DNA of 64,000 bases from Hyphomonadaceae bacterium. GTDB taxonomy: Bacteria; Pseudomonadota; Alphaproteobacteria; Caulobacterales; Aquidulcibacteraceae. This document shows, piece after piece, positions 14,765-25,417 of this stretch; position 1 is the stretch's first letter, and every line of letters begins with the position of its first letter. The stretch spans positions 1 to 64,000 of the forward strand of contig JAKFWO010000023.1 in NCBI GenBank assembly GCA_021731815.1, in the 5' to 3' direction. The position numbers and the translations under genes were made by a program. The notes beneath the pieces were generated by a model. The model made no database searches, was not told the origin of the DNA, and saw nothing but the letters and a program-made list of their open reading frames with translations.

Positions 14765-17632
14765 GTGTCCGATCTCCCCCCCGACCTTCCCGTCGACGAC
14801 CTGCCGCCCGCTCCCGCGCCGAGCGGAATTGCGCCCGTTTTCATCGAAACCGAACTCAAGCGCTCTTATCTCGATTACGCGATGAGCGTGATCGTCTCGC
14901 GCGCGCTGCCCGATGTGCGCGACGGCCTGAAACCGGTGCACCGGCGCATCCTGTTCGGCATGAACGAGGCCGGCAATACCCACGACAAATCCTATCGCAA
15001 AAGCGCCAAGACCGTGGGCGATGTGATGGGCAATTACCATCCCCATGGCGATAACGCGATTTACGACGCTCTGGTGCGCATGGCCCAGGATTTCTCCATG
15101 GGCCTGCCTTTGGTCGATGGCCAGGGCAATTTCGGCTCGGTCGATGGCGATCCGCCGGCCGCCATGCGCTATACCGAAAGCCGGCTGGCCAAACCGGCCA
15201 ATGCGCTGCTGGCGGATATCGATGAGGGCACGGTCGATTTCACCGAAAATTATGACGGCTCGCGCCTCGAACCCCTGGTGCTGCCTGCGCGCTTCCCCAA
15301 TCTGCTGGTCAATGGGGCCAATGGCATTGCGGTCGGTATGGCGACCAATATTCCGCCCCATAATCTGGGCGAGGTGATCGACGCGACGCTTGCCCTGCTC
15401 GATAATCCCGCGCTCAGCGAATTCGACCTGCTTGACATCGTTCCGGCCCCCGATTTCCCGACGGGGGGCGAGATCATCGGCCGCTCGGGCTCGCGCTCGG
15501 GGCTGCTCACGGGCCGCGGCTCGGTCATTTTGCGCGCCAAAACCCATTTCGAGGAGATCCGCAAGGACCGCAACGCCATTATCGTCACCGAGATCCCCTA
15601 TCAGGTGAACAAGGCGACCATGCAGGAGCGCATCGCCGATCTGGTGCGCGAGAAGCGGGTCGAAGGCATCTCCGACATCCGCGACGAAAGCGACCGCCGC
15701 GGCTATCGGGTGGTGATCGAACTCAAGCGCGATGCCTCGCCCGAAATCGTGCTCAACCAATTGCATCGCTTCTCGCAGCTGCAGATCTCGTTCGGTGTCA
15801 ATATGCTGGCGCTGAATGGCGGGCGGCCGCTGCAAATGGGCCTCAAGGCGATCCTCGAGGCCTTTCTGGTGTTTCGCGAGGAATCTGTCCTGCGCCGCAC
15901 CCGCAAATGGCTGGCCGATGCGCGCAAGCGCGGGCACGAGCTTGCGGGGCTCGCCATCGCTGTCGCCAATATCGACGAGGTGATCCGCATCATCCGCGAG
16001 GCCCCCGACCCCAATTCAGCGCGCGAGGGGCTGATGTCGCGCGACTGGCCGGCCCGTGACATGGCACCGCTTGTCGCCCTGATCGCCGACCCGCGCTCGA
16101 AACTCGATGGCGAGGATCGGCTGCGCCTGTCGCTCGAACAGGCGCGCGCGATTCTGGAATTGCGGCTCCAGCGCCTGACCGGGCTGGGGCGCGACGAGAT
16201 CGGGGCGGAAGCCGAAAAACTCTCGGCGCGCATTCGCGACCTGCTCGACATTCTGGGTTCGCGCCCGCGCGTGCATGCCATCATGCGCGAGGATCTGCTG
16301 GCGGTGCGCGAGGCCTTTGCCGTGCCCCGCCGGACGAAGATCGTCGAGGCCGAAACCGAACTCGAGGACGAGGATTTCATCGAGAAGGAGGACATGGTCG
16401 TCACCATTACACGCGATGGCTATGTCAAGCGCACGCCGCTCGCGATCTACCGCACCCAGAAACGTGGCGGCAAGGGCCGGGCAGCGGTCGCCATGAAGGA
16501 CGAGGATTATGTCACGCGCCTGTTCGTGGCCTCAACCCATGCGCCGGTCCTGTTCTTTTCCTCGGCGGGCACGGTCTATATGCTCAAGGTCTGGCGCCTG
16601 CCGCTCGGCGCGCCGCAATCCAAGGGCAAGGCCTTTGTCAATCTGCTGCCGCTCGATCCCAATGAGCGCATCACTTCGGTCATGGCCCTGCCCGAGGACG
16701 AGAAAGGCTGGGCGGCGTTTGACCTGATGTTTGCCACGCGGCTCGGCAATGTGCGGCGGAACTCGCTGGCGGATTTCGTCAATGTCAACCGCGCGGGCAA
16801 GATCGCCATGAAGCCCGATGAGGGGGATGGCATCGTCGATGTGCAATTATGCGGGCGCAGCGACAATATCCTGCTCACCACGGCGAGTGCCGCCTGTATC
16901 CGCTTTGCTGTGGATGATGTGCGGGTGTTCAAGGGACGCGATTCCACCGGTGTACGCGGGATCAATCTCGCGGCGGGCGACGAAGTGATCGCCATGACGG
17001 TGCTCAACCATGTGGATGTTGTCCCGACCGAGGCGCGTGCCTTTCTGCGCCATGCGGCGGCCTTGCGGCGTGCGGCGGGGGAGGGCGGTGCGGATGTGGC
17101 CCCCGAACCGGAATCGGACGCAGAACCGGAAATGTCCGAGGGCGAATCCGTCGGCAGCGAGAGCGAATTGGCCAGTTTGTCGCAGGAAAGGCTGGCCAGC
17201 CTCGGTTCGCAGGAACAATTCGTGCTGACCATCACCAGCGATGGCTATGGCAAACGGGCCTCGGCCTATGAATATCGCAAGACGGGTCGCGGCGGAAAGG
17301 GCATCGTCGCCCATCGGCTGAGCGCTGTGGGACGGGTGGTCGCCTCCTTCCCTGTAGCGGTGGCCGATGAATTGCTGCTGGTGACCGATGGCGGACAGAT
17401 GATCCGCTGCCCGGTGGCGGGCGTGCGTATTGCCGGCCGCGCCACGCAAGGCGTGATGGTCATTCGCCCCGCACCGGGTGAAAAAGTGGTGGGGGTGGAG
17501 CGCCTTGTCGATCTGGGCGGCGACAGCGGATCTCCGGATGGCGATCCGCTCGACAATTCCCGCCCGGAAAATGGCCAGCCGGAAAATGGGGCACCCGAAA
17601 TCGGGAATTCCGGCCCAATTGCGGAAGGCTGA
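14765..17632 (+). CDS. gyrA: DNA gyrase subunit A
   Basis: 955 residues from GTG 14765; GTG 14750 is an alternative, and neither has a strong ribosome-binding site. It begins with [20 protein letters not shown] and [16 protein letters not shown]. The catalytic Tyr is in [10 protein letters not shown]. The C-terminal domain carries the GyrA box QKRGGKGR, which separates GyrA from ParC. A low-complexity acidic insert ([17 protein letters not shown]) interrupts the C-terminal blades, as in other alphaproteobacterial GyrA. GyrA with GyrB introduces negative supercoils. In the quinolone region the sequence is [13 protein letters not shown]: the position equal to E. coli Ser83 is Asn, while Asp87 is kept. 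The gene is monocistronic in appearance. Confidence 0.93.
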   Translation: MSDLPPDLPVDDLPPAPAPSGIAPVFIETELKRSYLDYAMSVIVSRALPDVRDGLKPVHRRILFGMNEAGNTHDKSYRKSAKTVGDVMGNYHPHGDNAIYDALVRMAQDFSMGLPLVDGQGNFGSVDGDPPAAMRYTESRLAKPANALLADIDEGTVDFTENYDGSRLEPLVLPARFPNLLVNGANGIAVGMATNIPPHNLGEVIDATLALLDNPALSEFDLLDIVPAPDFPTGGEIIGRSGSRSGLLTGRGSVILRAKTHFEEIRKDRNAIIVTEIPYQVNKATMQERIADLVREKRVEGISDIRDESDRRGYRVVIELKRDASPEIVLNQLHRFSQLQISFGVNMLALNGGRPLQMGLKAILEAFLVFREESVLRRTRKWLADARKRGHELAGLAIAVANIDEVIRIIREAPDPNSAREGLMSRDWPARDMAPLVALIADPRSKLDGEDRLRLSLEQARAILELRLQRLTGLGRDEIGAEAEKLSARIRDLLDILGSRPRVHAIMREDLLAVREAFAVPRRTKIVEAETELEDEDFIEKEDMVVTITRDGYVKRTPLAIYRTQKRGGKGRAAVAMKDEDYVTRLFVASTHAPVLFFSSAGTVYMLKVWRLPLGAPQSKGKAFVNLLPLDPNERITSVMALPEDEKGWAAFDLMFATRLGNVRRNSLADFVNVNRAGKIAMKPDEGDGIVDVQLCGRSDNILLTTASAACIRFAVDDVRVFKGRDSTGVRGINLAAGDEVIAMTVLNHVDVVPTEARAFLRHAAALRRAAGEGGADVAPEPESDAEPEMSEGESVGSESELASLSQERLASLGSQEQFVLTITSDGYGKRASAYEYRKTGRGGKGIVAHRLSAVGRVVASFPVAVADELLLVTDGGQMIRCPVAGVRIAGRATQGVMVIRPAPGEKVVGVERLVDLGGDSGSPDGDPLDNSRPENGQPENGAPEIGNSGPIAEG

Positions 17633-17755
17633 GACGCGTTCCCGATCATCCCATCTGCGCACAATTCCGGTCGGCCGGGGAAAACCATTTGCCTCGCGCG
17701 GCCGGGTTCTGCATCAATTCGGCAACGCCCTTTGGCCCCTGCGCGAGGATATTCC

Positions 17756-18610
17756 ATGCCCATCGCTTATCCCGAGATCCTGTCGCTCAATTCCGACAAT
17801 GAACCATTCGAATATTCGGACCGCGAGACCATGCTCTATGCGCTCGGCGTCGGGATGGGATCGGATCCGCTCAACGCGCAGGAATTGCCCTTCGTCTATG
17901 AATCGGGGCTGCGTGTCCTGCCGACCCAGGCGAGTGTCATGGCTTGGGGTGCAGGCCGGCTCGGGGAATCGGGGATCAATTACATCATGGTGGTGCATGG
18001 CGAGCAGCGGCTGACCATCCACCGCCCCCTGCCGTCCTCGGCGAAGCTCCTTGCCGACAGCCGTATTACCGGCTGTTACGACAAGGGCCCCAAAGGCGCG
18101 GTTCTGGTGATGGAGACCGATCTCAAGCTCGCCCATAATCAGGAGAAACTCGCGACCCTTGGCATGACCATCATGGCGCGCGGCGATGGCGGGTTCGGTG
18201 GTCCATCCGAAGGCGGGCCGGTGCCCCATCCGACGCCCGAGGGGCGCGCCCCCGATGCCGAGCTTGCCATTGCGACACGGCCGGATCAGGCGCTGCTCTA
18301 TCGGCTGTCGGGCGACCGCAATCCGCTCCATGCCGATCCCGCCTTCGCCACCATGGCCGGCTTTCCCCGCCCGATCCTGCATGGATTATGCACCTATGGC
18401 ATCACCTGCCGCGCGGTGCTCGGGGCCTTTGCCGATTGGGATCCGACCCGCATCCGCGCCCATGATGTGCGCTTCTCCGCCCCGGTCTTTCCGGGCGAAA
18501 CCGTGACCACGCGCATGTGGCGCGACGGCAATGTCATTTCCTTCGAGGCGCTGGTGGTCGAGCGCAATGCGGTGGTGATCAGGAACGGGCGCAGCCTGCT
18601 GGCCGGGTGA
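17756..18610 (+). CDS. MaoC-like / (R)-specific enoyl-CoA hydratase, MFE-2 type
   Basis: 284 residues from ATG 17756. It is a double hot-dog protein. The N-terminal half has PTQASVMAWG and GESGINYIMVVHGEQRLTIH. The C-terminal half has the hydratase-2 signature LYRLSGDRNPLHADPAFA with catalytic Asp and His, followed by GFPRPILHGLCTYG. This matches the hydratase domain of peroxisomal multifunctional enzyme 2 and bacterial relatives, which add water to trans-2-enoyl-CoA to give (R)-3-hydroxyacyl-CoA. It could serve beta-oxidation or supply PHA monomers; a phaB gene lies 42 kb away. A HIT-family gene follows after 39 bp. Confidence 0.88.
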   Translation: MPIAYPEILSLNSDNEPFEYSDRETMLYALGVGMGSDPLNAQELPFVYESGLRVLPTQASVMAWGAGRLGESGINYIMVVHGEQRLTIHRPLPSSAKLLADSRITGCYDKGPKGAVLVMETDLKLAHNQEKLATLGMTIMARGDGGFGGPSEGGPVPHPTPEGRAPDAELAIATRPDQALLYRLSGDRNPLHADPAFATMAGFPRPILHGLCTYGITCRAVLGAFADWDPTRIRAHDVRFSAPVFPGETVTTRMWRDGNVISFEALVVERNAVVIRNGRSLLAG

Positions 18611-18649
18611 TCGCCGCTGGTTACGGGCCGGGTAGTGAGGGGCATGCCG

Positions 18650-19081
18650 ATGCTGCATGGGAAATATGATCCGGAAAATCTCTTCGCGCGCATGATTCGC
18701 GGCGGTATTCCGTGCATAAAAATTTTTGAAAACAGTGATGTCCTGGCGATTATGGATGTATTTCCTCAATCGCGCGGGCATGTGCTGGTGATCCCGAAGG
18801 GTGCGGAGGCGCGCACTCTGCTCGACTTCCCTTCCGGGCAATTGGCGGGAGTGATGGCGGTTCTGCACCGCATCGCGCAGGCAATGGACCGCGCGCTCCA
18901 GCCCGACGGGATCATCCTCTCCCAGTTTTCGGGCGAAGCGGCCGGGCAGACCATTTTTCACCTGCATTTCCACCTCATCCCTCGTTATGCGGGGCAGGAT
19001 CTGGCAGGACATGGGCACGGAATTCGCGCCGATTCAGGGGAATTGCAGATATTGGCGGATGCGATCGCTGCCAGGCTTTAG
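18650..19081 (+). CDS. HIT family (histidine triad) protein
   Basis: 143 residues from ATG 18650, with GAGGGG eight bases upstream; ATG 18644 and GTG 18635 are alternatives. It has the family start FARMIRGGIPCIKIFEN, MDVFPQSRGHVLVIPK and the triad IFHLHFHLIPRY (H-x-H-x-H). HIT hydrolases cleave nucleoside phosphoramidates or dinucleotides; the closest relatives are Hit/HinT-like. The triad is complete, so activity is expected. The substrate is unknown. Confidence 0.9.
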   Translation: MLHGKYDPENLFARMIRGGIPCIKIFENSDVLAIMDVFPQSRGHVLVIPKGAEARTLLDFPSGQLAGVMAVLHRIAQAMDRALQPDGIILSQFSGEAAGQTIFHLHFHLIPRYAGQDLAGHGHGIRADSGELQILADAIAARL

Positions 19082-19241
19082 CATCGGCCGCGCTATCGGC
19101 CAGATATTCCGAGGGGGCCAGATGTGCCGCTGGCATTGCCGCCCAACGGGCGGAGCCGTGCATTGATTTCATCGAGACTTTTCGCGCAGCCGCCGGAATT
19201 GGCAGTCGAAGATGTCGACGCGCCGGGAGCGCTGAACGCCC

Positions 19242-20177
19242 TCACTCAAACAATTTCGAGACGCTTTCTTCATTCGCGATGCGGCGAATGGCCTCGCCCA
19301 TCAGGCGGGCGACCGAGAGGGTGCGCACATTTTTCGAGGCCCGGATCGCGTCGCCCGCCTCGATCGAATCGGTGATCACCAATTCCTTCAGTGCCGAGCC
19401 CTCGATCCGCTTCACCGCCCCGTTGGACAGCACCCCATGCGTGACATAGGCGGTCACGCTGGTCGCGCCCTGGGCCATGATGGCGTCTGCCGCCTTGACG
19501 AGGGTCCCGCCGGAATCGACGATGTCGTCCACCAGAATGCAGGCGCGCCCCGCCACTGAGCCGATGATATTCATTACCTCGGCCTCGCCCGGATTGGGGC
19601 GGCGCTTGTCGACAATGGCGAGATCGGCATTCAGCCGGTCGGCAATGGCGCGCGCCCGCACCACGCCGCCGACATCGGGCGAGATGATCATGATCGTCTT
19701 GCCTTCGCCGTAATGCTTGCGCACATCCTGTTCGATGACCGGCGCGGCATAGAGATTATCGGTGGGAATGTCGAAAAAGCCCTGGATCTGCCCGGCATGG
19801 AGATCGAGCGTCAGAACGCGGTCGGCACCCGCCGTGGAAATGAGATTGGCCACCAATTTGGCCGAAATGGGCGTGCGCCCGCCGGTTTTGCGATCCTGAC
19901 GGGCATAGCCGAAATAAGGCAGGACGGCGGTGATCCGCCGCGCCGAGGCGCGCACCAGCGCATCCATGCAGATCAGCAGCTCCATCACCCGGTCATTGGC
20001 GGGCGAGGAGGTGGACTGGATCAGGAACACGTCCTCGCCGCGGACATTTTCGTCGATCGTGACGAAGATCTCGCCATCGGCAAAGGTCTTGACCTGGCTT
20101 TTGGTGAGCGGACAATCGAGATAATCGGCAATCGCCATGGCCAGCGACCGGTTGGCATTCCCGGAAAGCAGTTTCAT
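19242..20177 (-). CDS. prs: ribose-phosphate pyrophosphokinase (PRPP synthetase)
   Basis: 311 residues from ATG 20177, the usual length. It begins [20 protein letters not shown]. Motifs: the ATP loop [11 protein letters not shown], the metal-binding [14 protein letters not shown], and the PRPP loop [14 protein letters not shown]. It converts ribose-5-phosphate and ATP to PRPP for purine, pyrimidine, His, Trp and NAD synthesis. The nad genes that consume PRPP are 20 kb away. It is followed upstream by pgi on the same strand, 109 bp apart. Confidence 0.96.
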   Translation of the reverse strand: MKLLSGNANRSLAMAIADYLDCPLTKSQVKTFADGEIFVTIDENVRGEDVFLIQSTSSPANDRVMELLICMDALVRASARRITAVLPYFGYARQDRKTGGRTPISAKLVANLISTAGADRVLTLDLHAGQIQGFFDIPTDNLYAAPVIEQDVRKHYGEGKTIMIISPDVGGVVRARAIADRLNADLAIVDKRRPNPGEAEVMNIIGSVAGRACILVDDIVDSGGTLVKAADAIMAQGATSVTAYVTHGVLSNGAVKRIEGSALKELVITDSIEAGDAIRASKNVRTLSVARLMGEAIRRIANEESVSKLFE

Positions 20178-20286
20178 AGATGACGCCCCAGCCGAAAGGA
20201 TGATGGCCGGGCCGTCGCCCCGCGCATGTCGCGGTTTTGTCGCAAAGCGGCCCAAGGAGCAAGAGCGATCCTGCATTGCAGCAGGT

Positions 20287-21882
20287 TTACTCTCCCCGCG
20301 CCTGCCGGATCCGGGCGATCAAGTGCGTGGTCGAGGGATCATGGGCCCCGTCACCCGCCCCGCGCAGACTGGCTGCGGTGCGCAGTGCCAGATTCTTGCC
20401 CAGTTCCACGCCATATTGATCGAAGGCATTGACCTGCATCAGCACCGACAGCACGAAGGTCTTGTGCTCCTGAAAAGCCACAAAGGCCCCGAGCGCGAAA
20501 GGGCTCATTTCGTCGAGCAGATAAAAGCTCGACCCGCGATTGCCCGGGCAGACGAGATGGGGTGCCAGTCGCATTACCTCGCCGGGAGCAAATCCCGCCG
20601 TGCGCAATTCCGACGCCGCCTGATCCTCGGTCCGCCCGAGCATGAAGGCTTCCGCCTGGGCCAGCGCATGGGCGAGCGACAAATAATCATGCTCGGGACG
20701 GCCATGGGGGTTGCGCGCCACGGCGACAATATCCAGCGGAACGGGATCATTGGCCTGATGCAGGCGCTGAAAGAACGAGTGCTGGACGAGCGTGCCTTCT
20801 CCGCCCCACACGACAGGGGCGGCAAGCGCGGCGGCCCCCGATCGGTCCACCTGCTTGCCAAGGCTCTCCATCTCCAATTGCTGGAGAAAGGAGGGCAATC
20901 GTGCGAGCCCATTGGCATAGGCCGCCACGCAGCGCGTGGCGCAATTCAGACCAAAGGCGTTCCAATATTCGACGAGACCCGCAAGGACCGGGGCATTTTC
21001 CGGCATGGGGGCGTCGAGGAAATGGGCATCCATGGCCGCTCCGCCCGCCAGAAATTCCTCAAACATCGTGCTTCCGAACGCGGTTTCGATCGATAGTGAA
21101 CCGGCCGACCACACCGAATACCGCCCGCCGACCCAGGCACGGAAGGGAAAGATGCGATCCGCCCGCACGCCCCAGGCAGAGGCGGCGGGAATATTGGCGC
21201 TGGCCAGGGCAAAATGATCGCCGATCGCCGCGTCAGGGAGGGCGGTGCCGAGCCAGGCCCGCGCCGATTGCGCATTGAGCAGGGTTTCGGAGGTGTTGAA
21301 GCTTTTGGAGACGAAAAAGACGAGCGTGCGACGCGGGTCGAGCCCGTCAATGGCGCGCGCGAAATCGCCGGCATCGGCATTGGCGCAAAAACGCAGCCCG
21401 AGCGCGCCATGTCCCCTTTCGCCGAACATGTCGGCCAGCAGGCGCGGCCCCAGATCCGACCCGCCAATCCCCAGATGGAGAATCTGCGTGAAGCGCCCGC
21501 CATCGGAAGCGGGAATGGTCCCCAGGCGTATTCCTTCGGCAAAAGCGCGCGCCGCGGCACGACCGGCGGAGATTTCGTCCCCCAGGGCTGCCGGGCAGCG
21601 CTCCGGTCCGCGCAGCGCCATGTGCAGGGCCGGCCGGTCCTCGGTGAAATTGACATGCGCGCCGGAAAACAAGGCCGCGCGCTGGCCCTCGACATCGCGC
21701 TGTCCTGCGAGCTTCATCAGGGCAGAAAGCCCTTCCTGGTCGATATGGTGCTTCGAGAAATCCGCAAAGAACCCTGGAACCGGAAGGCTCATCCGGGTGA
21801 GACGGTCCGGTTCGGCTGCAAACAAGGCCGGGATCGGGACAGCGGAAATTCGCGCGACATGATTGCGCAGTGATTCGACCAT
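20287..21882 (-). CDS. pgi: glucose-6-phosphate isomerase
   Basis: 531 residues from ATG 21882 (an in-frame GTG lies 15 bp upstream). Conserved blocks: [15 protein letters not shown], the substrate loop [29 protein letters not shown] (SKTFxTxET type, here SKSFNTSET), [15 protein letters not shown] (signature), [16 protein letters not shown] with the catalytic His, and [14 protein letters not shown]. It interconverts glucose-6-phosphate and fructose-6-phosphate in glycolysis/gluconeogenesis. It is divergent from the PfkB-family kinase. Confidence 0.96.
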   Translation of the reverse strand: MVESLRNHVARISAVPIPALFAAEPDRLTRMSLPVPGFFADFSKHHIDQEGLSALMKLAGQRDVEGQRAALFSGAHVNFTEDRPALHMALRGPERCPAALGDEISAGRAAARAFAEGIRLGTIPASDGGRFTQILHLGIGGSDLGPRLLADMFGERGHGALGLRFCANADAGDFARAIDGLDPRRTLVFFVSKSFNTSETLLNAQSARAWLGTALPDAAIGDHFALASANIPAASAWGVRADRIFPFRAWVGGRYSVWSAGSLSIETAFGSTMFEEFLAGGAAMDAHFLDAPMPENAPVLAGLVEYWNAFGLNCATRCVAAYANGLARLPSFLQQLEMESLGKQVDRSGAAALAAPVVWGGEGTLVQHSFFQRLHQANDPVPLDIVAVARNPHGRPEHDYLSLAHALAQAEAFMLGRTEDQAASELRTAGFAPGEVMRLAPHLVCPGNRGSSFYLLDEMSPFALGAFVAFQEHKTFVLSVLMQVNAFDQYGVELGKNLALRTAASLRGAGDGAHDPSTTHLIARIRQARGE

Positions 21883-22059
21883 GCTGGAGACTCGCACCGG
21901 GCTGGATTCCGATCGGGGATCGATCGCCCGACCCTCGGGGATTTGCCGCCCTGTGACAAGCCGGATTTTCCGGAAGCCTTGTGCTTTCTTTGCTTGCAGC
22001 CACGCGCCTGGCAGGCTTCACCCCATCGCAGCGAATATTCAGCCAATCATCGGAAGCCC

Positions 22060-23055
22060 ATGACCAATTCCCGGTTTGAACTGACAGCGGTCGGCAATGC
22101 GATCGTCGATATCCTCGCCCCGGTTGAAGAGGATTTCCTCATTACCCATGCAATCACGCGCGGCTCGATGACCCTGATCGAGGAAGCCCGGGCGCTTGCG
22201 CTCTATGATTGCTTTCCTCCATCGGAAGAACATTCCGGCGGCTCGGTCGCCAATTCGCTGGCAGGTGCGGTCAGCCTCGGCGCGCGCGGGGCCTTTATCG
22301 GCAAAGTGGCGGCCGACCAATTGGGCGATGTCTTTGCGCATGACATGCGCGCCTCGGGGGCCCATTTCGGCTCGGCCCGCCATGTCGATGGACCGGCAAC
22401 GGCACGGTGCCTGATCGCGGTCACCCCGGATGGCCAGCGGTCCATGTCCACCTTTCTGGGATGTGCCACCCTTCTCGCGCCAGAGGATATCGACCCCGCG
22501 CTGGTTTCCGCGAGCGCGATCGTCTATCTTGAGGGCTATCTGTTCGACAAGCCCGATGCCAAACGCGCCTTTCGCAAGGCAGCGGAAATCGCGCGCGCCA
22601 GCGGGCGGGCGACGGCGATTACCCTGTCTGATACATTTTGCGTCGAACGCCACCGCGACGATTTTCTGGCGCTGATCGAGGCCGTCGATATCGTCATCGC
22701 CAATGAGGAGGAGTGCAAGGCGCTGTTTCGCTTGCAGAGCTTTGACGAGGCGTTTCAGCAATTGCGTGCGCGCGCCGCGACCATCGCCGTCACCCGGTCG
22801 GAGAAAGGGGCGATCGTGGCCGAGGGCGGCGAGGTCTATGTCGTGACCGCCGCACCTGTGGCGCGGGTGGTGGACAGCACCGGGGCCGGCGATCTCTTTG
22901 CGGGTGGTTTTCTCACGGCGCTCGCCCGCGGACGCAATGGTGGCGAGGCCGGCCGCATCGGGGCGATCTGTGCGGCCGAAATCATCTCCCATTTCGGTGC
23001 GCGGCCGGAGGTTTCGCTGAAGGACAGGGTGGCGGCGTTCGGGATCGAAATCTGA
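22060..23055 (+). CDS. adenosine kinase / PfkB-family carbohydrate kinase
   Basis: 331 residues from ATG 22060. PfkB signatures are clear: GGSVANSLAGAVSLGARGAFIGKV (here split, GG with the N-S-L motif) near the N-terminus, and the C-terminal VVDSTGAGDLFAGGFL with the catalytic Asp in GAGD. NEEECKALF is the typical middle strand. The alphaproteobacterial group with MTNSRFELTAVGNAIVDI starts is usually annotated adenosine kinase; ribokinase-type activity on another nucleoside or sugar is possible. It would salvage adenosine to AMP. It is convergent with the next gene. Confidence 0.88.
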   Translation: MTNSRFELTAVGNAIVDILAPVEEDFLITHAITRGSMTLIEEARALALYDCFPPSEEHSGGSVANSLAGAVSLGARGAFIGKVAADQLGDVFAHDMRASGAHFGSARHVDGPATARCLIAVTPDGQRSMSTFLGCATLLAPEDIDPALVSASAIVYLEGYLFDKPDAKRAFRKAAEIARASGRATAITLSDTFCVERHRDDFLALIEAVDIVIANEEECKALFRLQSFDEAFQQLRARAATIAVTRSEKGAIVAEGGEVYVVTAAPVARVVDSTGAGDLFAGGFLTALARGRNGGEAGRIGAICAAEIISHFGARPEVSLKDRVAAFGIEI

Positions 23056-23081
23056 GCGCGGAGTCAGCGCGAGCCCCCCGC

Positions 23082-23660
23082 TCAGCCCAATAATTCGATC
23101 GTCACCTTGCGGATTTCGATGGCGGCGGGCAGCGTGGCGGCACCCGCCCGCAAACCGATGAAATCGGTGCCCAGTTCCGATTCAGGCACGGGTGGCGAAT
23201 ATTCGAAGCCGTATGTCCGGAATTCCGGGGTGAGTGGAAATGTTTTCCAGCCGCTCGCGCCCACCTTGCCGGCCGAATAGATTACGAAAAGCTTTGGCGC
23301 ATCCGTTTTCGGTGCGCGCGCCTCCACACTCACGGCAATCCTGCGCCCGCCATACCAGACCTCGAGATCCGCCGCGAGCTGGAAATAGGCCCCCGCGGTT
23401 TCCCTTGAGCCCGGCACGTCGTTTCGCGACGTTTGGATGCGCGCGACCTCCCCCATGGAGGTTTCAAGGATTTCGACCTTGTCCTGTTCGCCCGGCAGGA
23501 GCCGATGAAGCTCCCGGCCGGTGATTTCGAGGCGGGTGGGACCAAGCCCGCCTCCGCTGACGGAACCGCGCGGTGTCACGTCCCGGAACGGGGCCATTGC
23601 GAGGAAGATCATCAATCCGGCGCTGACAGCCGCCAGTAAAAAGAACAGACGATTGGACAC
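23082..23660 (-). CDS. hypothetical membrane-anchored envelope protein
   Basis: 192 residues with an N-terminal membrane segment (FFLLAAVSAGLMIFLAMA). The rest is predicted to be outside the cytoplasm and beta-rich: GAYFQLAADLEVWYGGRRIA, then KLFVIYSAGKVGASGWKTFP and EYSPPVPESELGTDFIGLRA. The pattern is reminiscent of jelly-roll or carbohydrate-binding-like domains, but no family is recognised. It ends 26 bp from the convergent kinase gene and is divergent from the UrcA-like gene. Confidence 0.7.
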   Translation of the reverse strand: MSNRLFFLLAAVSAGLMIFLAMAPFRDVTPRGSVSGGGLGPTRLEITGRELHRLLPGEQDKVEILETSMGEVARIQTSRNDVPGSRETAGAYFQLAADLEVWYGGRRIAVSVEARAPKTDAPKLFVIYSAGKVGASGWKTFPLTPEFRTYGFEYSPPVPESELGTDFIGLRAGAATLPAAIEIRKVTIELLG

Positions 23661-23869
23661 CAGGTTTCCTCCGCGCCAGCCGAATTGCGCGCGTCCGACC
23701 CAAGCCGAAATCGCTCAGCCACGCAAGCAGTGCAGTCGCGGATTAAATCTGATCCATATTACTAAACAATAATAATATATCGTTTTTCGATATGGTACAC
23801 CATTTCATCAATCGACGACCGAAATATCTGCCATCGCCTTTCATCAAACCCTCACCCATGGAGCGTGTC

Positions 23870-24268
23870 ATGAATGCCTCAATCTCTTCCGCGACGTCCG
23901 CTGGCTTTGCCATCGCGCTTGCAAGCCTCGCACTGGCCGGTCCGCTCGCAACCCCTGCTGTCGCAGAAACTGTCGAAGATCTGTCCACGCGAAGCCGGCA
24001 TGTCGATCTGTCTGATCTCGATCTCGCGCAGTCAGCCGGGATGAACACCGCGCATTGGCGGGTCATCCAGGCTGTGCGGGACGTTTGCGGTGATCGCACC
24101 GGGCGCATGCCGCTTGAAGAACGTGCCGGGATTCAGGCCTGCAAGAAACAGGCGATGACCCATGCCGAACGCGACCTCGCCCGACTGGCGACCCGCGCCC
24201 GGCATTACGCCAATGATGACAAGGGCCATGTCGAAATCCGGCTATTGCTGCCCGCCACCCGTGACTGA
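23870..24268 (+). CDS. UrcA family secreted protein
   Basis: 132 residues from ATG 23870, with GGAG ten bases upstream; an ATG 12 bp earlier is less well placed. A signal peptide (GFAIALASLALAGPLATPAVA) with an AVA-E cleavage site leads a small helical protein with two Cys (VRDVCGDRTG and GIQACKKQAM) that can form a disulfide. The body DLAQSAGMNTAHWRVIQAVR resembles the UrcA family of small secreted proteins common in sphingomonads and caulobacters; their function is unknown. Its 3' end overlaps the convergent phytase-like gene by 27 bp. Confidence 0.75.
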   Translation: MNASISSATSAGFAIALASLALAGPLATPAVAETVEDLSTRSRHVDLSDLDLAQSAGMNTAHWRVIQAVRDVCGDRTGRMPLEERAGIQACKKQAMTHAERDLARLATRARHYANDDKGHVEIRLLLPATRD

Positions 24269-25417
24269 TTGCGAAAGCGGCGGGATCCAGTCGAATACCA
24301 GCAGCAGGGTCCGCTGTTTACGGCTGAAATTGTCATCGCTCAGAATGAAGATCTGGACCGCACGCCCGGTTCCCGGTGGCCGGGCGGCGGATTCAGCCGA
24401 AGCCGGCGGGGATATTGCAGCGATCGCCTCGAAATTATCCACGGGCCATGGCGCGCGCAGCACGCCGATCGTCACCGGTCTGACAGATTGCCCCGGGCTG
24501 TCTTCGCTGAATCCGCCAGCAGGCAGAAAGATCATTCGCGCTTCGGCCCCGATCACCGGGGCAAAGGTCCGCAAAATTCCGAGATAACCCGGCGAAGCCC
24601 CATCCGGATCCACATCCCGCCCGGGTCGCGAATCCCGCGGCAGCGCGTCGAGCGCGGTCGGGGCCTCGATCGGGCCCTTGGACAGGCTCCAGCCCTTCCA
24701 TGAATTGGCGCGGGCCACGAATCGCCACCCTCGGGCGGTGCGCCCCGATTGTTCGGCGAGGGTCAGGAGCTCGTCCCCGGCGCTCGCCAGCGCCTCGAGC
24801 CCGCGATTTTCACCCAGACCGGCAATTCCGGGAATGTCAATTTCGCTTTGAGCGGGGGCAGCAGGTCCAAAACGATCGAGATCATAGGTAACCACCCGAT
24901 GGCGACGCTCAAAACTGACGGCATAGAGCCCGTTATCGAGCCGGGTCAGTCCTTCGGCATCGATCGCCGCAAGCCCGTCCAGCGGCGCGCCCTCGGCATC
25001 CCGGATGAACCCGGTGCCCCAGTCCCGGAACCCGGAAACCCGGCCGGCCGGATCGCGCTCGATCTGCGCGCGGAACCAGAAACCGCGGTCGGAAATAGCG
25101 GTCAGCCCCCCCGCATCATCGATCTCGAGCCCCGACAAACCGCCAAAGCGCGAATCGTCGGAGGTCAGGTGAAATCCGGCCCGAAACCGCAATTGGCCAA
25201 GCATGTCCTGACCGGCCAGGCTTTCGGGAAGCACCAATGGGGTCGCCAGGACCCGGATCGGTTCGAAGGGCAGAACCGCCGGCACCACGGGAGTAATCTT
25301 CTCGGCATGGGCCCGCGGTGTGGGGGCCTGTCGGCCAGTCAACCCGATCGCCGCCAGAACGAGGCCACACGCCCCCAAAGCGAATGCAAGGGTCGGGAGG
25401 GAGCTTCCGGGTCTCAC
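24242..25417 (-). CDS. secreted esterase-like activity of phytase family protein
   Basis: 391 residues, starting at GTG 25417, which overlaps the cobT stop as GTGA and so is translationally coupled. A hydrophobic N-terminus ([19 protein letters not shown]) is a signal peptide or anchor. The beta-propeller-like body shows [60 protein letters not shown] and [19 protein letters not shown], which match the phytase-like family with putative esterase activity. Genes of this family are frequent neighbours of cobT in alphaproteobacteria, but no link to cobalamin is known. Substrate unknown. Confidence 0.85.
   Translation of the reverse strand: MRPGSSLPTLAFALGACGLVLAAIGLTGRQAPTPRAHAEKITPVVPAVLPFEPIRVLATPLVLPESLAGQDMLGQLRFRAGFHLTSDDSRFGGLSGLEIDDAGGLTAISDRGFWFRAQIERDPAGRVSGFRDWGTGFIRDAEGAPLDGLAAIDAEGLTRLDNGLYAVSFERRHRVVTYDLDRFGPAAPAQSEIDIPGIAGLGENRGLEALASAGDELLTLAEQSGRTARGWRFVARANSWKGWSLSKGPIEAPTALDALPRDSRPGRDVDPDGASPGYLGILRTFAPVIGAEARMIFLPAGGFSEDSPGQSVRPVTIGVLRAPWPVDNFEAIAAISPPASAESAARPPGTGRAVQIFILSDDNFSRKQRTLLLVFDWIPPLSQSVTGGGQQ

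Noticed and set aside
14723-15937. A 404-codon minus-strand frame opposite gyrA
   Set aside because: Shadow of the strongly conserved gyrA frame; no recognisable domain.
14765-17632. parC (topoisomerase IV subunit A)
   Set aside because: The C-terminal QKRGGKGR box and six-blade-type C-terminal domain are gyrase features.
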